Shown here in pieces: positions 39,044-46,456 of a stretch of DNA of 64,000 bases. Every line of letters begins with the position of its first letter. Positions within the stretch are counted from its first letter, which is position 1. Under the pieces are notes generated by a model. The model made no database searches, had not been told where the DNA came from, and saw only the letters and a list, made by a program, of their open reading frames with translations. The stretch spans positions 1-64,000 of the forward strand of contig CADAAR010000005.1 in assembly GCA_902785945.1 (NCBI GenBank), read 5' to 3'. Source of the stretch: an uncultured Prevotellaceae bacterium. GTDB lineage: Bacteria; Bacteroidota; Bacteroidia; Bacteroidales; Bacteroidaceae. The translations under genes were made by a program, and so were the position numbers.

Positions 39044-41113
39044 AATCTTCTGTCCATTTACGATATTCAATCCCTTTTGCAGGGAACTGAGTCGCTGGCC
39101 GTGAAGGTTGTAGATAGAAGGTCTGGTTTCCACCTTATTATTTGTTATTGTTTTGATTCCAGTTATCTGCGCATCGAATTGGCCAGTGAACGCCTCATTG
39201 CTATTCTCCACGGTTACGGTGTAGCGGCCTTTTTCGTAGGCAGAGATGTCGACATTTAGACCAACGATGTTGCCTGCATTGACGGCTTTCTCGTAGACCA
39301 CTTTGCCTGATTCGTCAGTAATGCGTACCAGATAGGCATCGTCGAGCGGGTTAAGATTAATGCCTAACCTTTGGTCGTTGTATTCGCCATACAGAGATGA
39401 TTCTTCCGAGCTCCTTCTCGGTGCTTTTGGCTTTGTCTTTATCGTATGGGAGAAATCGAAGTGGTTTTTCCGAGCTCCTGCGGCTTCAGGAGTAGCCCCA
39501 TCCTCATATTCGTCGTTAAGATAGATGACTTCATCGCCAACGGTACACGACATCAGGAACTCCGGTACAGGATCGCCTAATATCGGATTACATGGATTTC
39601 TGGTCGGCCCATTTATATCTCCGACACCTTCCAACCAAGTGGTATTGTTATAGGGGATTCCGTCAACCCACGATACGATATCTCTATAAACGCCTTTGAA
39701 ACCTTCTAACCCTCCAGTCTGCTTTGACCTTATCACATAGCTAATATCATCAATCCGCAGGGTGTCACTGGCATTGAGAGAGAAGTCATACATCAGCCTC
39801 ATAAACTGTCTTTCCTCGTCGTAAAAGTACACTTTCTGATTCTCCTCGTACCACGCTCCCACTTTGGTCAGGGAAGGTTCTGGGGTCCAATAGTCATCTG
39901 AGAAGTCAGGACTAACATATCGTTGGCACATCATCTGCCTGCAGGTCTTTCCGTCGATGATAGTTTCGCCATCGAAGTAGTAGTGGTCAACTACTTGCAC
40001 AGGATTTCCCGAAACAGTTCCCACCTTCCATACTTTACCTTCTTCGATAAATGGACGATAAGCCATCTGTGGTGTCTTGTTGATAACGGGATGCTCCACG
40101 CCTTGATCATCTACAACGATATAGTCAAAATTCGGGTCGAAGCCAGGAACATAGAAGTTGGTGGTATATAAACCGCCTATACAAGTCGGAATTGGCTCGA
40201 CATCTCGTTCTTCAAAATGAAGTTTACGCACTAATGGATCATCAGTTGACTCCTCTCTGATATAAACATAGGTGTTACCGCATGAACTAAATATTTGTCC
40301 ATAGACATGTAGACGGTTGCCTTCCAATTCGTAAGTAAGCTGCTCATGCCAGTCACTTCCCGGATTCTCTTTAGCGGTTTTAGGCAGATCACAGCCATGA
40401 ATTTGACCACGCACGTCATAGATGTCACAAATAGAAAAAGGCAGATATGAATTTTTGTCCCACATATCAGAATGATAATCTATGTAAGCCAGACGATAAC
40501 TTTCCCCGCTTGTAAATGGACTAAACATATTTTCAAGGGCTCCGACACATTCCACCCAAGTAGTGATCTCATCATATACGCCCGATCCGTTGTCACGACC
40601 GATAGTCCATGTGCGTAGATGACGATTACTATACAATGTGTCGGAAGAATTATAAGGCAACACGACCATGGGTCCGTCATTCAGCCATCCTTGTTTCAGT
40701 ACCTTACAGTTCACAGAATTGCCGATGCCTATCTCGTATGTGAAAGTGTCGCCCTCTTTGAGCGAGAAGTCATACAGCATGACGTCCCTGCCCGCCATTT
40801 CGTCGTACTTATACACCCTACGGTTTTCCTCACGATACAACCCTGCATCATGCATCACAGAAAGATCGTCCTCACTTCGTAATACCTTGAAATACGTCTT
40901 ACTATCACGCTCTATTTCCTCGGATATCCGATATCTTTCAAAATGGCAGGAAGAGTTCGAGTTAACGACAGTACTGACCACATTCCACTGCTTGCCCATA
41001 TTCACAAAAGGAAGGTAATCGGAGCTACCGCTATACTGCACATCCGATGCTGTCTGAGCGCTTGCTAACATTGGCGAGAGCGTCAATAAAAATAAGAATA
41101 ATAGTTTCTTCAT
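39032..41113 (-). CDS. secreted protein with internal duplication and a C-terminal sorting-like tail
   Basis: 693 residues; signal peptide MKKLLFLFLLTLSPMLASAQ. Two related units are seen: the first with SDYLPFVNMGKQWNVVST ... VYKYDEMAGRDVMLYDFSL ... TTWVECVG; the second with AYRPFIEEGKVWKVGTV ... VYFYDEERQFMRLMYDFSL ... TTWLEGVG. The C-terminus (SIYNLHGQRLSSLQKGLNIV, ending NGQKIFVK) is the tail common in Prevotella and Bacteroides surface proteins, related to type IX sorting domains. Function unknown. It follows the TPR regulator gene by 20 bp and has no visible promoter of its own. Confidence 0.8.
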   Translation of the reverse strand: MKKLLFLFLLTLSPMLASAQTASDVQYSGSSDYLPFVNMGKQWNVVSTVVNSNSSCHFERYRISEEIERDSKTYFKVLRSEDDLSVMHDAGLYREENRRVYKYDEMAGRDVMLYDFSLKEGDTFTYEIGIGNSVNCKVLKQGWLNDGPMVVLPYNSSDTLYSNRHLRTWTIGRDNGSGVYDEITTWVECVGALENMFSPFTSGESYRLAYIDYHSDMWDKNSYLPFSICDIYDVRGQIHGCDLPKTAKENPGSDWHEQLTYELEGNRLHVYGQIFSSCGNTYVYIREESTDDPLVRKLHFEERDVEPIPTCIGGLYTTNFYVPGFDPNFDYIVVDDQGVEHPVINKTPQMAYRPFIEEGKVWKVGTVSGNPVQVVDHYYFDGETIIDGKTCRQMMCQRYVSPDFSDDYWTPEPSLTKVGAWYEENQKVYFYDEERQFMRLMYDFSLNASDTLRIDDISYVIRSKQTGGLEGFKGVYRDIVSWVDGIPYNNTTWLEGVGDINGPTRNPCNPILGDPVPEFLMSCTVGDEVIYLNDEYEDGATPEAAGARKNHFDFSHTIKTKPKAPRRSSEESSLYGEYNDQRLGINLNPLDDAYLVRITDESGKVVYEKAVNAGNIVGLNVDISAYEKGRYTVTVENSNEAFTGQFDAQITGIKTITNNKVETRPSIYNLHGQRLSSLQKGLNIVNGQKIFVK

Positions 41114-41133
41114 TGCTGTTATTGTATTTATTA

Positions 41134-42525
41134 TTATTTGCTATTTAGTATCTGTTCCAGCGTAATGTCAGGATTGCTATCTCCGAACACATCTTTCTTC
41201 AGTTTGAGTTTGCGATGCTGGACGGCTGAGACGGTGATGCAGTAGATGTTGCCGATGGTGCGGTTGCTAAGGCCGAGTCGTGTGAGGATACACAGACGGA
41301 TGTCGTCTTCCTGCATAGTGGGGTATTGTTCACGTATTTTGGCAAAGCGGTCACCATCGATGGCGTTAAGCGTACGCTCTATCTCACTCCAATCGTGCGG
41401 ATGGAGGGTAATGAGCGAATCGCCGCTTTGGTTGAGTTTCTTCAGCACCTCCGTCCGTTCGAGGATAAAGTTCTGCAGGAATGCTACTACTTCATTTGTC
41501 TGATGTAACAAGATCTTCTGATGCTCTGTCTCCTGCTGGAGCCGACGTCTTTCCTGTTCCTGCATACGGATGCGATAGCGAAGTGCCAGCACTACCGCAA
41601 AAAGGATAATGACTGCAGCAATGATGACAATCAGGAGTGTACGACCATACATCTTTGAGCGGTATTCCAGCTGCTGGTTCTCCATTTCCTGACGCAACGT
41701 TTCCTGATAATACTGGTCTTTCTGTTCAAGCGCTTTGTAATAGATGTCCTCTATCTGATCAAAGGCCTCGTCCAAACTATCCTCGATCTGTGTGGCGCCT
41801 ATCCGTCGGAGCGCAATCTTCGCGAGGTTACTCTGCACGATATAGGCCAGATGGACATCGTCGCTTGGATCAATCTGCCGATAGATGGTTTCTGCAGAAT
41901 CGAGCATGTTAAGGCTGAGGTAACTGCGGGCCAGCACTTGTAATGTGCCAGGTCGCAGGTCGGTTGTCGCTGTTGAATCTGCCCGATGGGCATAGTCGAG
42001 TGCTTGGCGATAATCTTCCTTGGCCCACGCGATGTTTGCAAGACTGGTGAGTGTCTGACACATCAAATCAGTCATCTGTTGTTTCTCAGCGATATTGTAT
42101 GCGCGGTTGATGAAATCAAGTGCTTCGTCGTATGAGCTTTCAGTATTGAAGGCCACTTGTGCGGCGTAAGTGCCTGCATAGTCGAGTAACATGACATTAT
42201 TGCGTTCATCGTCGGGATGCTGTTCATAAATGGTCAAGGCTTTCTTCATCAGTTGCAATGCTTTCTCGGGATTGCCCTGCGACAAGCTTGAAGCCAATCG
42301 CTGGTACGCGATATAATTGGTATGCCAATCCTCTGACGCTTCCGACAGTTGTATGGCCTTTCGCAGCAAAGTCTCACCCTGACGGATGCTGTCGTTGGCC
42401 AAAGCAGCCTCAGCCTCCTCCAGACAACCTGCTGCCGTCTGTGACTTCTGCTGTTGCTGACTACAAGCAACCATCAGAATGCCTATTATGAATATGTACA
42501 ATGATCTTGCAAACACAGTTATCAA
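41134..42525 (-). CDS. membrane-anchored TPR protein with C-terminal LuxR-like HTH
   Basis: 463 residues if the TTG at 42525 is used; GTG 42516 is an alternative, and no ATG is in frame. A lipobox-like segment (FIIGILMVACSQQ) leads a periplasmic TPR domain (about 25-270), then one membrane helix (about 295-317), a coiled coil, and a cytoplasmic end with an HTH (LCILTRLGLSNRTIGNIYCI). The layout is that of Bacteroidetes membrane-bound regulators that couple an outside signal to transcription. The start region is covered by TTNTCAA repeat units. It is probably co-transcribed with the secreted protein gene after it. Confidence 0.82.
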   Translation of the reverse strand: MITVFARSLYIFIIGILMVACSQQQQKSQTAAGCLEEAEAALANDSIRQGETLLRKAIQLSEASEDWHTNYIAYQRLASSLSQGNPEKALQLMKKALTIYEQHPDDERNNVMLLDYAGTYAAQVAFNTESSYDEALDFINRAYNIAEKQQMTDLMCQTLTSLANIAWAKEDYRQALDYAHRADSTATTDLRPGTLQVLARSYLSLNMLDSAETIYRQIDPSDDVHLAYIVQSNLAKIALRRIGATQIEDSLDEAFDQIEDIYYKALEQKDQYYQETLRQEMENQQLEYRSKMYGRTLLIVIIAAVIILFAVVLALRYRIRMQEQERRRLQQETEHQKILLHQTNEVVAFLQNFILERTEVLKKLNQSGDSLITLHPHDWSEIERTLNAIDGDRFAKIREQYPTMQEDDIRLCILTRLGLSNRTIGNIYCITVSAVQHRKLKLKKDVFGDSNPDITLEQILNSK

Positions 42526-42539
42526 TTATTCATTATTTC
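42519..42539. repeat. 7-bp tandem repeat TTNTCAA-like at the regulator start
   Basis: Units TTATCAA, TTATTCA, TTATTTC. The only ATG here (42533) opens a three-codon frame whose TGA overlaps the TTG start of the regulator. Confidence 0.5.
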
Positions 42540-42546
42540 TCGGTTG

Positions 42547-42554
42547 CAAAGTTA
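42547..42554 (-). promoter_or_regulatory. promoter -7 box of the TPR regulator gene
   Basis: Minus strand TAACTTTG followed by C, 22 bp before the TTG. No consensus -33. Confidence 0.55.
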
Positions 42555-42585
42555 CGACTTTTTTCAATAGGTTGTATCAGCTACC

Positions 42586-42693
42586 TATGGAAAATATTTA
42601 AACGATGAAAAATTAAAAACTGTTGTAAATCAAAAGGTTATGGAAAACCGCCCACTTCACCCTATGGAAAATTTTCAGCCAAGGCATGGAAAG
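42586..42693. repeat. scattered TATGGAAAA motifs in the leader region
   Basis: TATGGAAAA at 42586, 42639 and 42663, plus CATGGAAAG at 42685. The last intervals are 24 and 22 bp, close to the spacing of the array that follows. Confidence 0.4.
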
Positions 42694-42792
42694 AGAGCCA
42701 AAAATGGCTTTTGGATTGGACAGGAACTTTAGTGCCCATGCACTTTTTCTCTGTATTGTCAGGAGAAATCCCTCGCACGCGCTGAGCCGAAT

Positions 42793-43061
42793 CTTAACAA
42801 CAACGGAAATGCATGCTAACAGGGGGACAACAAATCTTAACAAAGCCAACGGCAAAGCTTAACAAAACTAACGGCTAACCTTAACACATTAAACCGCTAA
42901 CCTTAACATCAAAACAAGAAAGTCTTAACGCCCAAACGAAAAAACCTTAACGGAAAAACAAAAAACTCTTAACGCAAAAAACAAAAACTCTTAACGCAAA
43001 ATTTTTTTTTCGTTCATTTTCGGGAAATTTTCGGTTAAGATTTAATTTCGCGAGCGTTAAG
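42793..43061. repeat. 22-bp array of CTTAAC sites with two inverted copies
   Basis: CTTAAC occurs at 42793, 42836, 42858, 42880, 42902, 42924, 42946, 42968 and 42990; a GCTAAC variant is at 42815. From 42836 on the interval is exactly 22 bp, eight times in a row. Between sites the bases vary, but an A-rich part with AAC at unit positions 12-15 is common. After an A/T-rich middle (42996-43033), GTTAAG lies at 43034 and 43056, again 22 bp apart: the same site on the other strand. 22 is not a multiple of 3 and no frame is open, so it is not coding. It looks like a multi-site binding array or curved DNA. Confidence 0.9.
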
Positions 43062-43126
43062 GATATTTTTGAAAACGTAAAAAGACTTTATTTTTTTATC
43101 AGGTAAGATTTTCACGCACTGTTAAC

Positions 43127-43157
43127 AAAAAAACTTCCACGTGGGAAGCTTTTTTTT
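43127..43157. terminator. terminator-like hairpin beyond the array
   Basis: A7, then CTTCCAC / GTGGGAAG with one bulge, then T8. It could stop transcripts on either strand. Both flanking genes point away from it, so it implies an unannotated transcript through the array or long read-through from aat. Confidence 0.65.
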
Positions 43158-43218
43158 GTGATGCGTTCAGGATATTAGTTGAAGATATTCACTTTTGAGC
43201 GAAAAACTGCCCAATTGT

Positions 43219-43249
43219 TTTGTAATATAAGCGAAAATGACTATTTTTG
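43219..43249 (+). promoter_or_regulatory. promoter of the YgjP-type gene
   Basis: TTTG at 43219-43222, a 19-bp spacer, TATTTTTG at 43242-43249 followed by C. It sets the start at ATG 43257. Confidence 0.68.
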
Positions 43250-43256
43250 CAATAGA

Positions 43257-43802
43257 ATGAACATAGAGGTGACATATAGAAGAACGAGCAGGCTGTCGAT
43301 GCGCATCGTGAAGAATGGCGATGTGCATGTGTCGGCACCTATCGGACTGCCGAGAAAGCGGGTGGAGGCGTTTATCGAGGAACATAGCGATTGGATCAGC
43401 AAGGCCAGAAAAAGGGTTTTGGAAAAACAACAGAAACGCACCGACTTCTACAATCAGTTGCCCTTGACCACAAAGGCGCAGAAAGAAGAGGCGCTAAAGC
43501 GACTGAAAGCACTGGTGGAACCAATGATAGATCATTATGCAAAGATCATGAGAGTGAGTCCCTCAAGGATATATTACAAACCTACCATCTCACGCTGGGG
43601 ACAGTGTAATGTGAAAGATCGCAGCATCTGCATCTCGATGTATGTTTTGTTATTGCCTGACTGGTGCGTGGAGCATGTGGTGGTTCATGAGTTGTGTCAT
43701 CTGTTGGAGCCTAGTCATAACGCCCGTTTCCATGCCTTGATGGACCAATACTTCCCCCGTTGGCGCGAAGCCCGCAAAAAGACGATTACCGCTTGCGGAT
43801 GA
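43257..43802 (+). CDS. YgjP-like (DUF45/M48-type) metallopeptidase
   Basis: 181 residues from ATG 43257. The zinc motif is HELCHLLEPSHNARFHALM (HExxH with downstream His), preceded by SRWGQCNVKDRSICIS, the YgjP signature. The N-terminal half is a small beta-rich part (VTYRRTSRLSMRIVKNGDVHVSAP). The family is a SprT/WLM-like zinc peptidase group; substrates unknown. The 3' end overlaps the convergent aat gene by 17 bp. Confidence 0.9.
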   Translation: MNIEVTYRRTSRLSMRIVKNGDVHVSAPIGLPRKRVEAFIEEHSDWISKARKRVLEKQQKRTDFYNQLPLTTKAQKEEALKRLKALVEPMIDHYAKIMRVSPSRIYYKPTISRWGQCNVKDRSICISMYVLLLPDWCVEHVVVHELCHLLEPSHNARFHALMDQYFPRWREARKKTITACG

Positions 43803-44451
43803 GGGCGATGTATTCTTCGTAAGGGATATAACGGCCTCCCATGCTGCGGAGGTGGGGCGTTTCAAACTGACAGTCGATCATGAGACCGCCAAGATGATCG
43901 AACATCCGGGCAAGATAGATAAGGGCGAGTTTCGAGGCGCTGGGCATCAGCGAGAACATGCTCTCACCAAAGAACGCTCTACCTAGATTGACGCCATAGA
44001 GTCCGCCCACCAAACAATCGTCAGTTTCTTGTTTCTCCCATACTTCGACACTCGCAGCAAACCCCTGACGATGGAGTTCGGTATAGGCCTTGATAATATC
44101 AGGACCGAGCCAGGCGCCATCCTCCGTATTGCGGTTCTGCGCTGTGGCACAACCACGAATCACGCCATCAAAATCCGTGTTGAGGGTAACTCTGTAACGA
44201 TCCTGACGGTAGAGTTGTCGCATAGAATGGCTGACGTGAATCTCCCTTGGGAAAATGACGAAGCGCTGCAGAGGACAGTACCAAAGGGGCTGGTGCTGGG
44301 TGCGGAATGAGAACCATGGGAAGAAGCCGTTGGAATAAGCCAGCAGCAGACGGTCGACGGAAAGGTCGCCACCAACGGCTACCAAGCCATCTTCTTCGCC
44401 CAAATGAGGGTCAGGAAACCAGAGTTTATCGTCTAATTGATATACAGGCAT
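43786..44451 (-). CDS. aat: leucyl/phenylalanyl-tRNA-protein transferase
   Basis: 221 residues. The Aat pattern is clear: FPDPHLGEEDGLVAVGGDLS near the N-terminus, NGFFPWF, WYCPLQRFVIFP, then LVGGLYGVNLGRAFFGESMF. It attaches Leu or Phe to N-terminal Lys/Arg, marking proteins for ClpS/ClpAP. It lies 5 bp after the P-type ATPase gene and overlaps the YgjP-type gene tail-to-tail by 17 bp. Confidence 0.95.
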   Translation of the reverse strand: MPVYQLDDKLWFPDPHLGEEDGLVAVGGDLSVDRLLLAYSNGFFPWFSFRTQHQPLWYCPLQRFVIFPREIHVSHSMRQLYRQDRYRVTLNTDFDGVIRGCATAQNRNTEDGAWLGPDIIKAYTELHRQGFAASVEVWEKQETDDCLVGGLYGVNLGRAFFGESMFSLMPSASKLALIYLARMFDHLGGLMIDCQFETPHLRSMGGRYIPYEEYIALIRKR

Positions 44452-44456
44452 ATCTT

Positions 44457-46391
44457 CTATTTTAAAGCACGCATGGCGTTAAGAACAGCAAGAACGGTGA
44501 CACCCACGTCGGCAAAAACTGCCAGCCACATCGTAGCAAGTCCGAAAGTGGCGAGGATGAGTACAGCCACCTTGACACCGATGGCAAACCACACATTCTG
44601 ACGGGCAATCAACAAAGTACGACGGGCGATACGAATGGCGAGGGCAATCTTCGAGGGTTTATCGTCCATCAGCACCACGTCGGCAGCCTCGATGGCAGCA
44701 TCAGAGCCAAGACCACCCATCGCAATGCCCACATCGGCACGAGCCAGAACAGGCGCATCGTTGATGCCATCGCCCACGAAGGCAAAATTCCTTAATTTTT
44801 CAACCTGAGCCACTTTATCCGCAGGAAGGAGCTCAGCGTGGTATTCAGAGAGGTGGAGCGTCTGCGCCACATGGTCGGCCACTTCCTTGCGATCGCCAGT
44901 AAGCATGATGGTCTTGTTGATACCAAAGGCTTGTAGTTGGGAAATAGCCTCAGCACTATCCGACTTGATCTGATCGTTGATGACGATATGTCCTGCATAC
45001 TGACCATCGATGGCGACGTGAATGATGGTGCCAACGTGATGACAATCGTGCCATTTGGCGCCAACGGCTTCCATCATCTTCGTGTTGCCCACGCAAACGA
45101 TTTTGTCCCCTACCCTCGCACGGATGCCGTGACCTGCTATTTCCTCAACATCACTGACCCGACAACCATCGGTGGCTTCATCAGGGAAGGCATCGCGCAG
45201 GGCTGCGCCAATGGGATGGGTGGAGAAATGTTCAACATGGGCAGCGAGGTGAAGCAACTGATGTTCGTCGCAGGTGTCAGGATGAACAGCCTCAACGGCA
45301 AACTGGCCATGCGTAAGCGTGCCTGTCTTATCGAAGACCACAGTATCGACCTTAGCCAAGACATCCATATAGTTGGCACCCTTGATGAGGATACCCTTAC
45401 GCGAAGCACCACCAATACCACCAAAGAACGTAAGAGGCACGCTAATAACAAGAGCACAGGGACAAGAGACAACAAGGAACATCAAGGCCCTATACAGCCA
45501 TGTAGCGAAGTTACCACCAAAGAGCATAGGCAGGATGGCGAGGGCCAAGGCTGCGAAAACCACGATGGGCGTATAGATACGGGCAAAACGGGTGATGAAA
45601 GTCTCGCTCTGCGATTTGCGCTCGCCGGCGTTCTCCACAAGGCTGATGATCTTAGAGACGGTGCTCTCGCCAAAAGCCTTCGTGGTACGAACAAGCAAGA
45701 CACCAGAGAGATTGACACAGCCAGAGATGACCTCGTCGCCTGCATTCACATCGCGAGGCAAAGACTCACCTGTCAAGGCAACGGTATTCAAAGCGGATGT
45801 TCCCTCGACGATGACGCCATCCAAAGGAACTTTCTCACCAGGACGAATCACAATAATAGAGCCGACTTCGACAGACTCAGGAGAAACGACTTTCCCATCT
45901 TCCATGTGAGCGATGTCGGGCCTGATGTCCATCAAATGAGCGATGCTATCACGGCTCTTACCCTCGGCATAGCCCTCGAAGAGTTCGCCAATCTGGAAGA
46001 AGAGCATGACGAAGACCGCCTCAGGAAACTCCGTCTCAGCGCCTGGCAGGAAACCGATACAAAGGGCACCGATGGTGGCGATAGACATGAGGAAATGTTC
46101 ATTGAACATCTCGCCCTCAGTAATGCCCTCCCATGCTTCATGGAGCGTTTCGTGGCCTATTAATAAATAAGGTACGAGGTAAACAAGTAGCAGCTGCCAC
46201 TTTGAGAGGTGAGAGGTGAGAGGTAAGAGGTAAGAGAATTGATCATGCTCGATGAGGACGGCAATGATCAATAATACAATGGTAATGATGATGAGCCAGA
46301 GCTGGTGCTTCAACGAATGCTCTTCGTGATGATGCTCGTGCTCGTGAGAGCAGCTCTCGCAATGATGATTATGTTCATGAGAATGTGCCAT
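44457..46391 (-). CDS. heavy-metal (Zn/Cd/Pb type) P-type ATPase
   Basis: 644 residues from ATG 46391. A His-rich N-terminus (HSHEHNHHCESCSHEHEHHH) replaces the usual HMA domain. Then membrane helices, TGES, the CPC metal site (VVSCPCALVI), the phosphorylation site FDKTGTLTHG and the GDGINDAPVLARADVGIAMG hinge. This is the PIB-2 ZntA/CadA type that exports zinc, cadmium or lead. The loop after the first helix (SYLLPLTSHLSKW) is encoded by five GTRAGAG repeat units (46202-46236). Promoter -7 box at 46420-46427; aat follows. Confidence 0.93.
   Translation of the reverse strand: MAHSHEHNHHCESCSHEHEHHHEEHSLKHQLWLIIITIVLLIIAVLIEHDQFSYLLPLTSHLSKWQLLLVYLVPYLLIGHETLHEAWEGITEGEMFNEHFLMSIATIGALCIGFLPGAETEFPEAVFVMLFFQIGELFEGYAEGKSRDSIAHLMDIRPDIAHMEDGKVVSPESVEVGSIIVIRPGEKVPLDGVIVEGTSALNTVALTGESLPRDVNAGDEVISGCVNLSGVLLVRTTKAFGESTVSKIISLVENAGERKSQSETFITRFARIYTPIVVFAALALAILPMLFGGNFATWLYRALMFLVVSCPCALVISVPLTFFGGIGGASRKGILIKGANYMDVLAKVDTVVFDKTGTLTHGQFAVEAVHPDTCDEHQLLHLAAHVEHFSTHPIGAALRDAFPDEATDGCRVSDVEEIAGHGIRARVGDKIVCVGNTKMMEAVGAKWHDCHHVGTIIHVAIDGQYAGHIVINDQIKSDSAEAISQLQAFGINKTIMLTGDRKEVADHVAQTLHLSEYHAELLPADKVAQVEKLRNFAFVGDGINDAPVLARADVGIAMGGLGSDAAIEAADVVLMDDKPSKIALAIRIARRTLLIARQNVWFAIGVKVAVLILATFGLATMWLAVFADVGVTVLAVLNAMRALK
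46202..46236. repeat. 7-bp tandem repeat GTRAGAG inside the P-type ATPase gene
   Basis: Five units (TTGAGAG, GTGAGAG, GTGAGAG, GTAAGAG, GTAAGAG) coding on the minus strand for the loop between the first two membrane segments. The same unit as at 4530-4557 and 9125-9152. Confidence 0.82.
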
Positions 46392-46419
46392 ATCTTTGCT
46401 TTCTTTTAATTTCGCGGTG

Positions 46420-46427
46420 CAAAGATA
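46420..46427 (-). promoter_or_regulatory. promoter -7 box of the P-type ATPase gene
   Basis: Minus strand TATCTTTG followed by C, 28 bp before the start. The -33 region lies in the end of the symporter gene. Confidence 0.6.
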
Positions 46428-46456
46428 CGGCACATTTTCTGCAACTTGGTTGCAAA

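Noticed and set aside
42793-43061. CRISPR array
   Set aside because: Repeats are only 6 conserved bases at 22-bp steps with no spacer/repeat structure, and no cas genes are present.
42526-43256. Replication origin (oriC) in the long non-coding region
   Set aside because: No DnaA-box-like TTATNCACA cluster was seen and no dnaA, dnaN or similar origin gene is near. The 22-bp array is kept as an unexplained element instead.
44937-46163. 408-residue frame opposite the P-type ATPase gene
   Set aside because: Shadow of a long GC-rich coding sequence; the sense strand has all P-type ATPase motifs.
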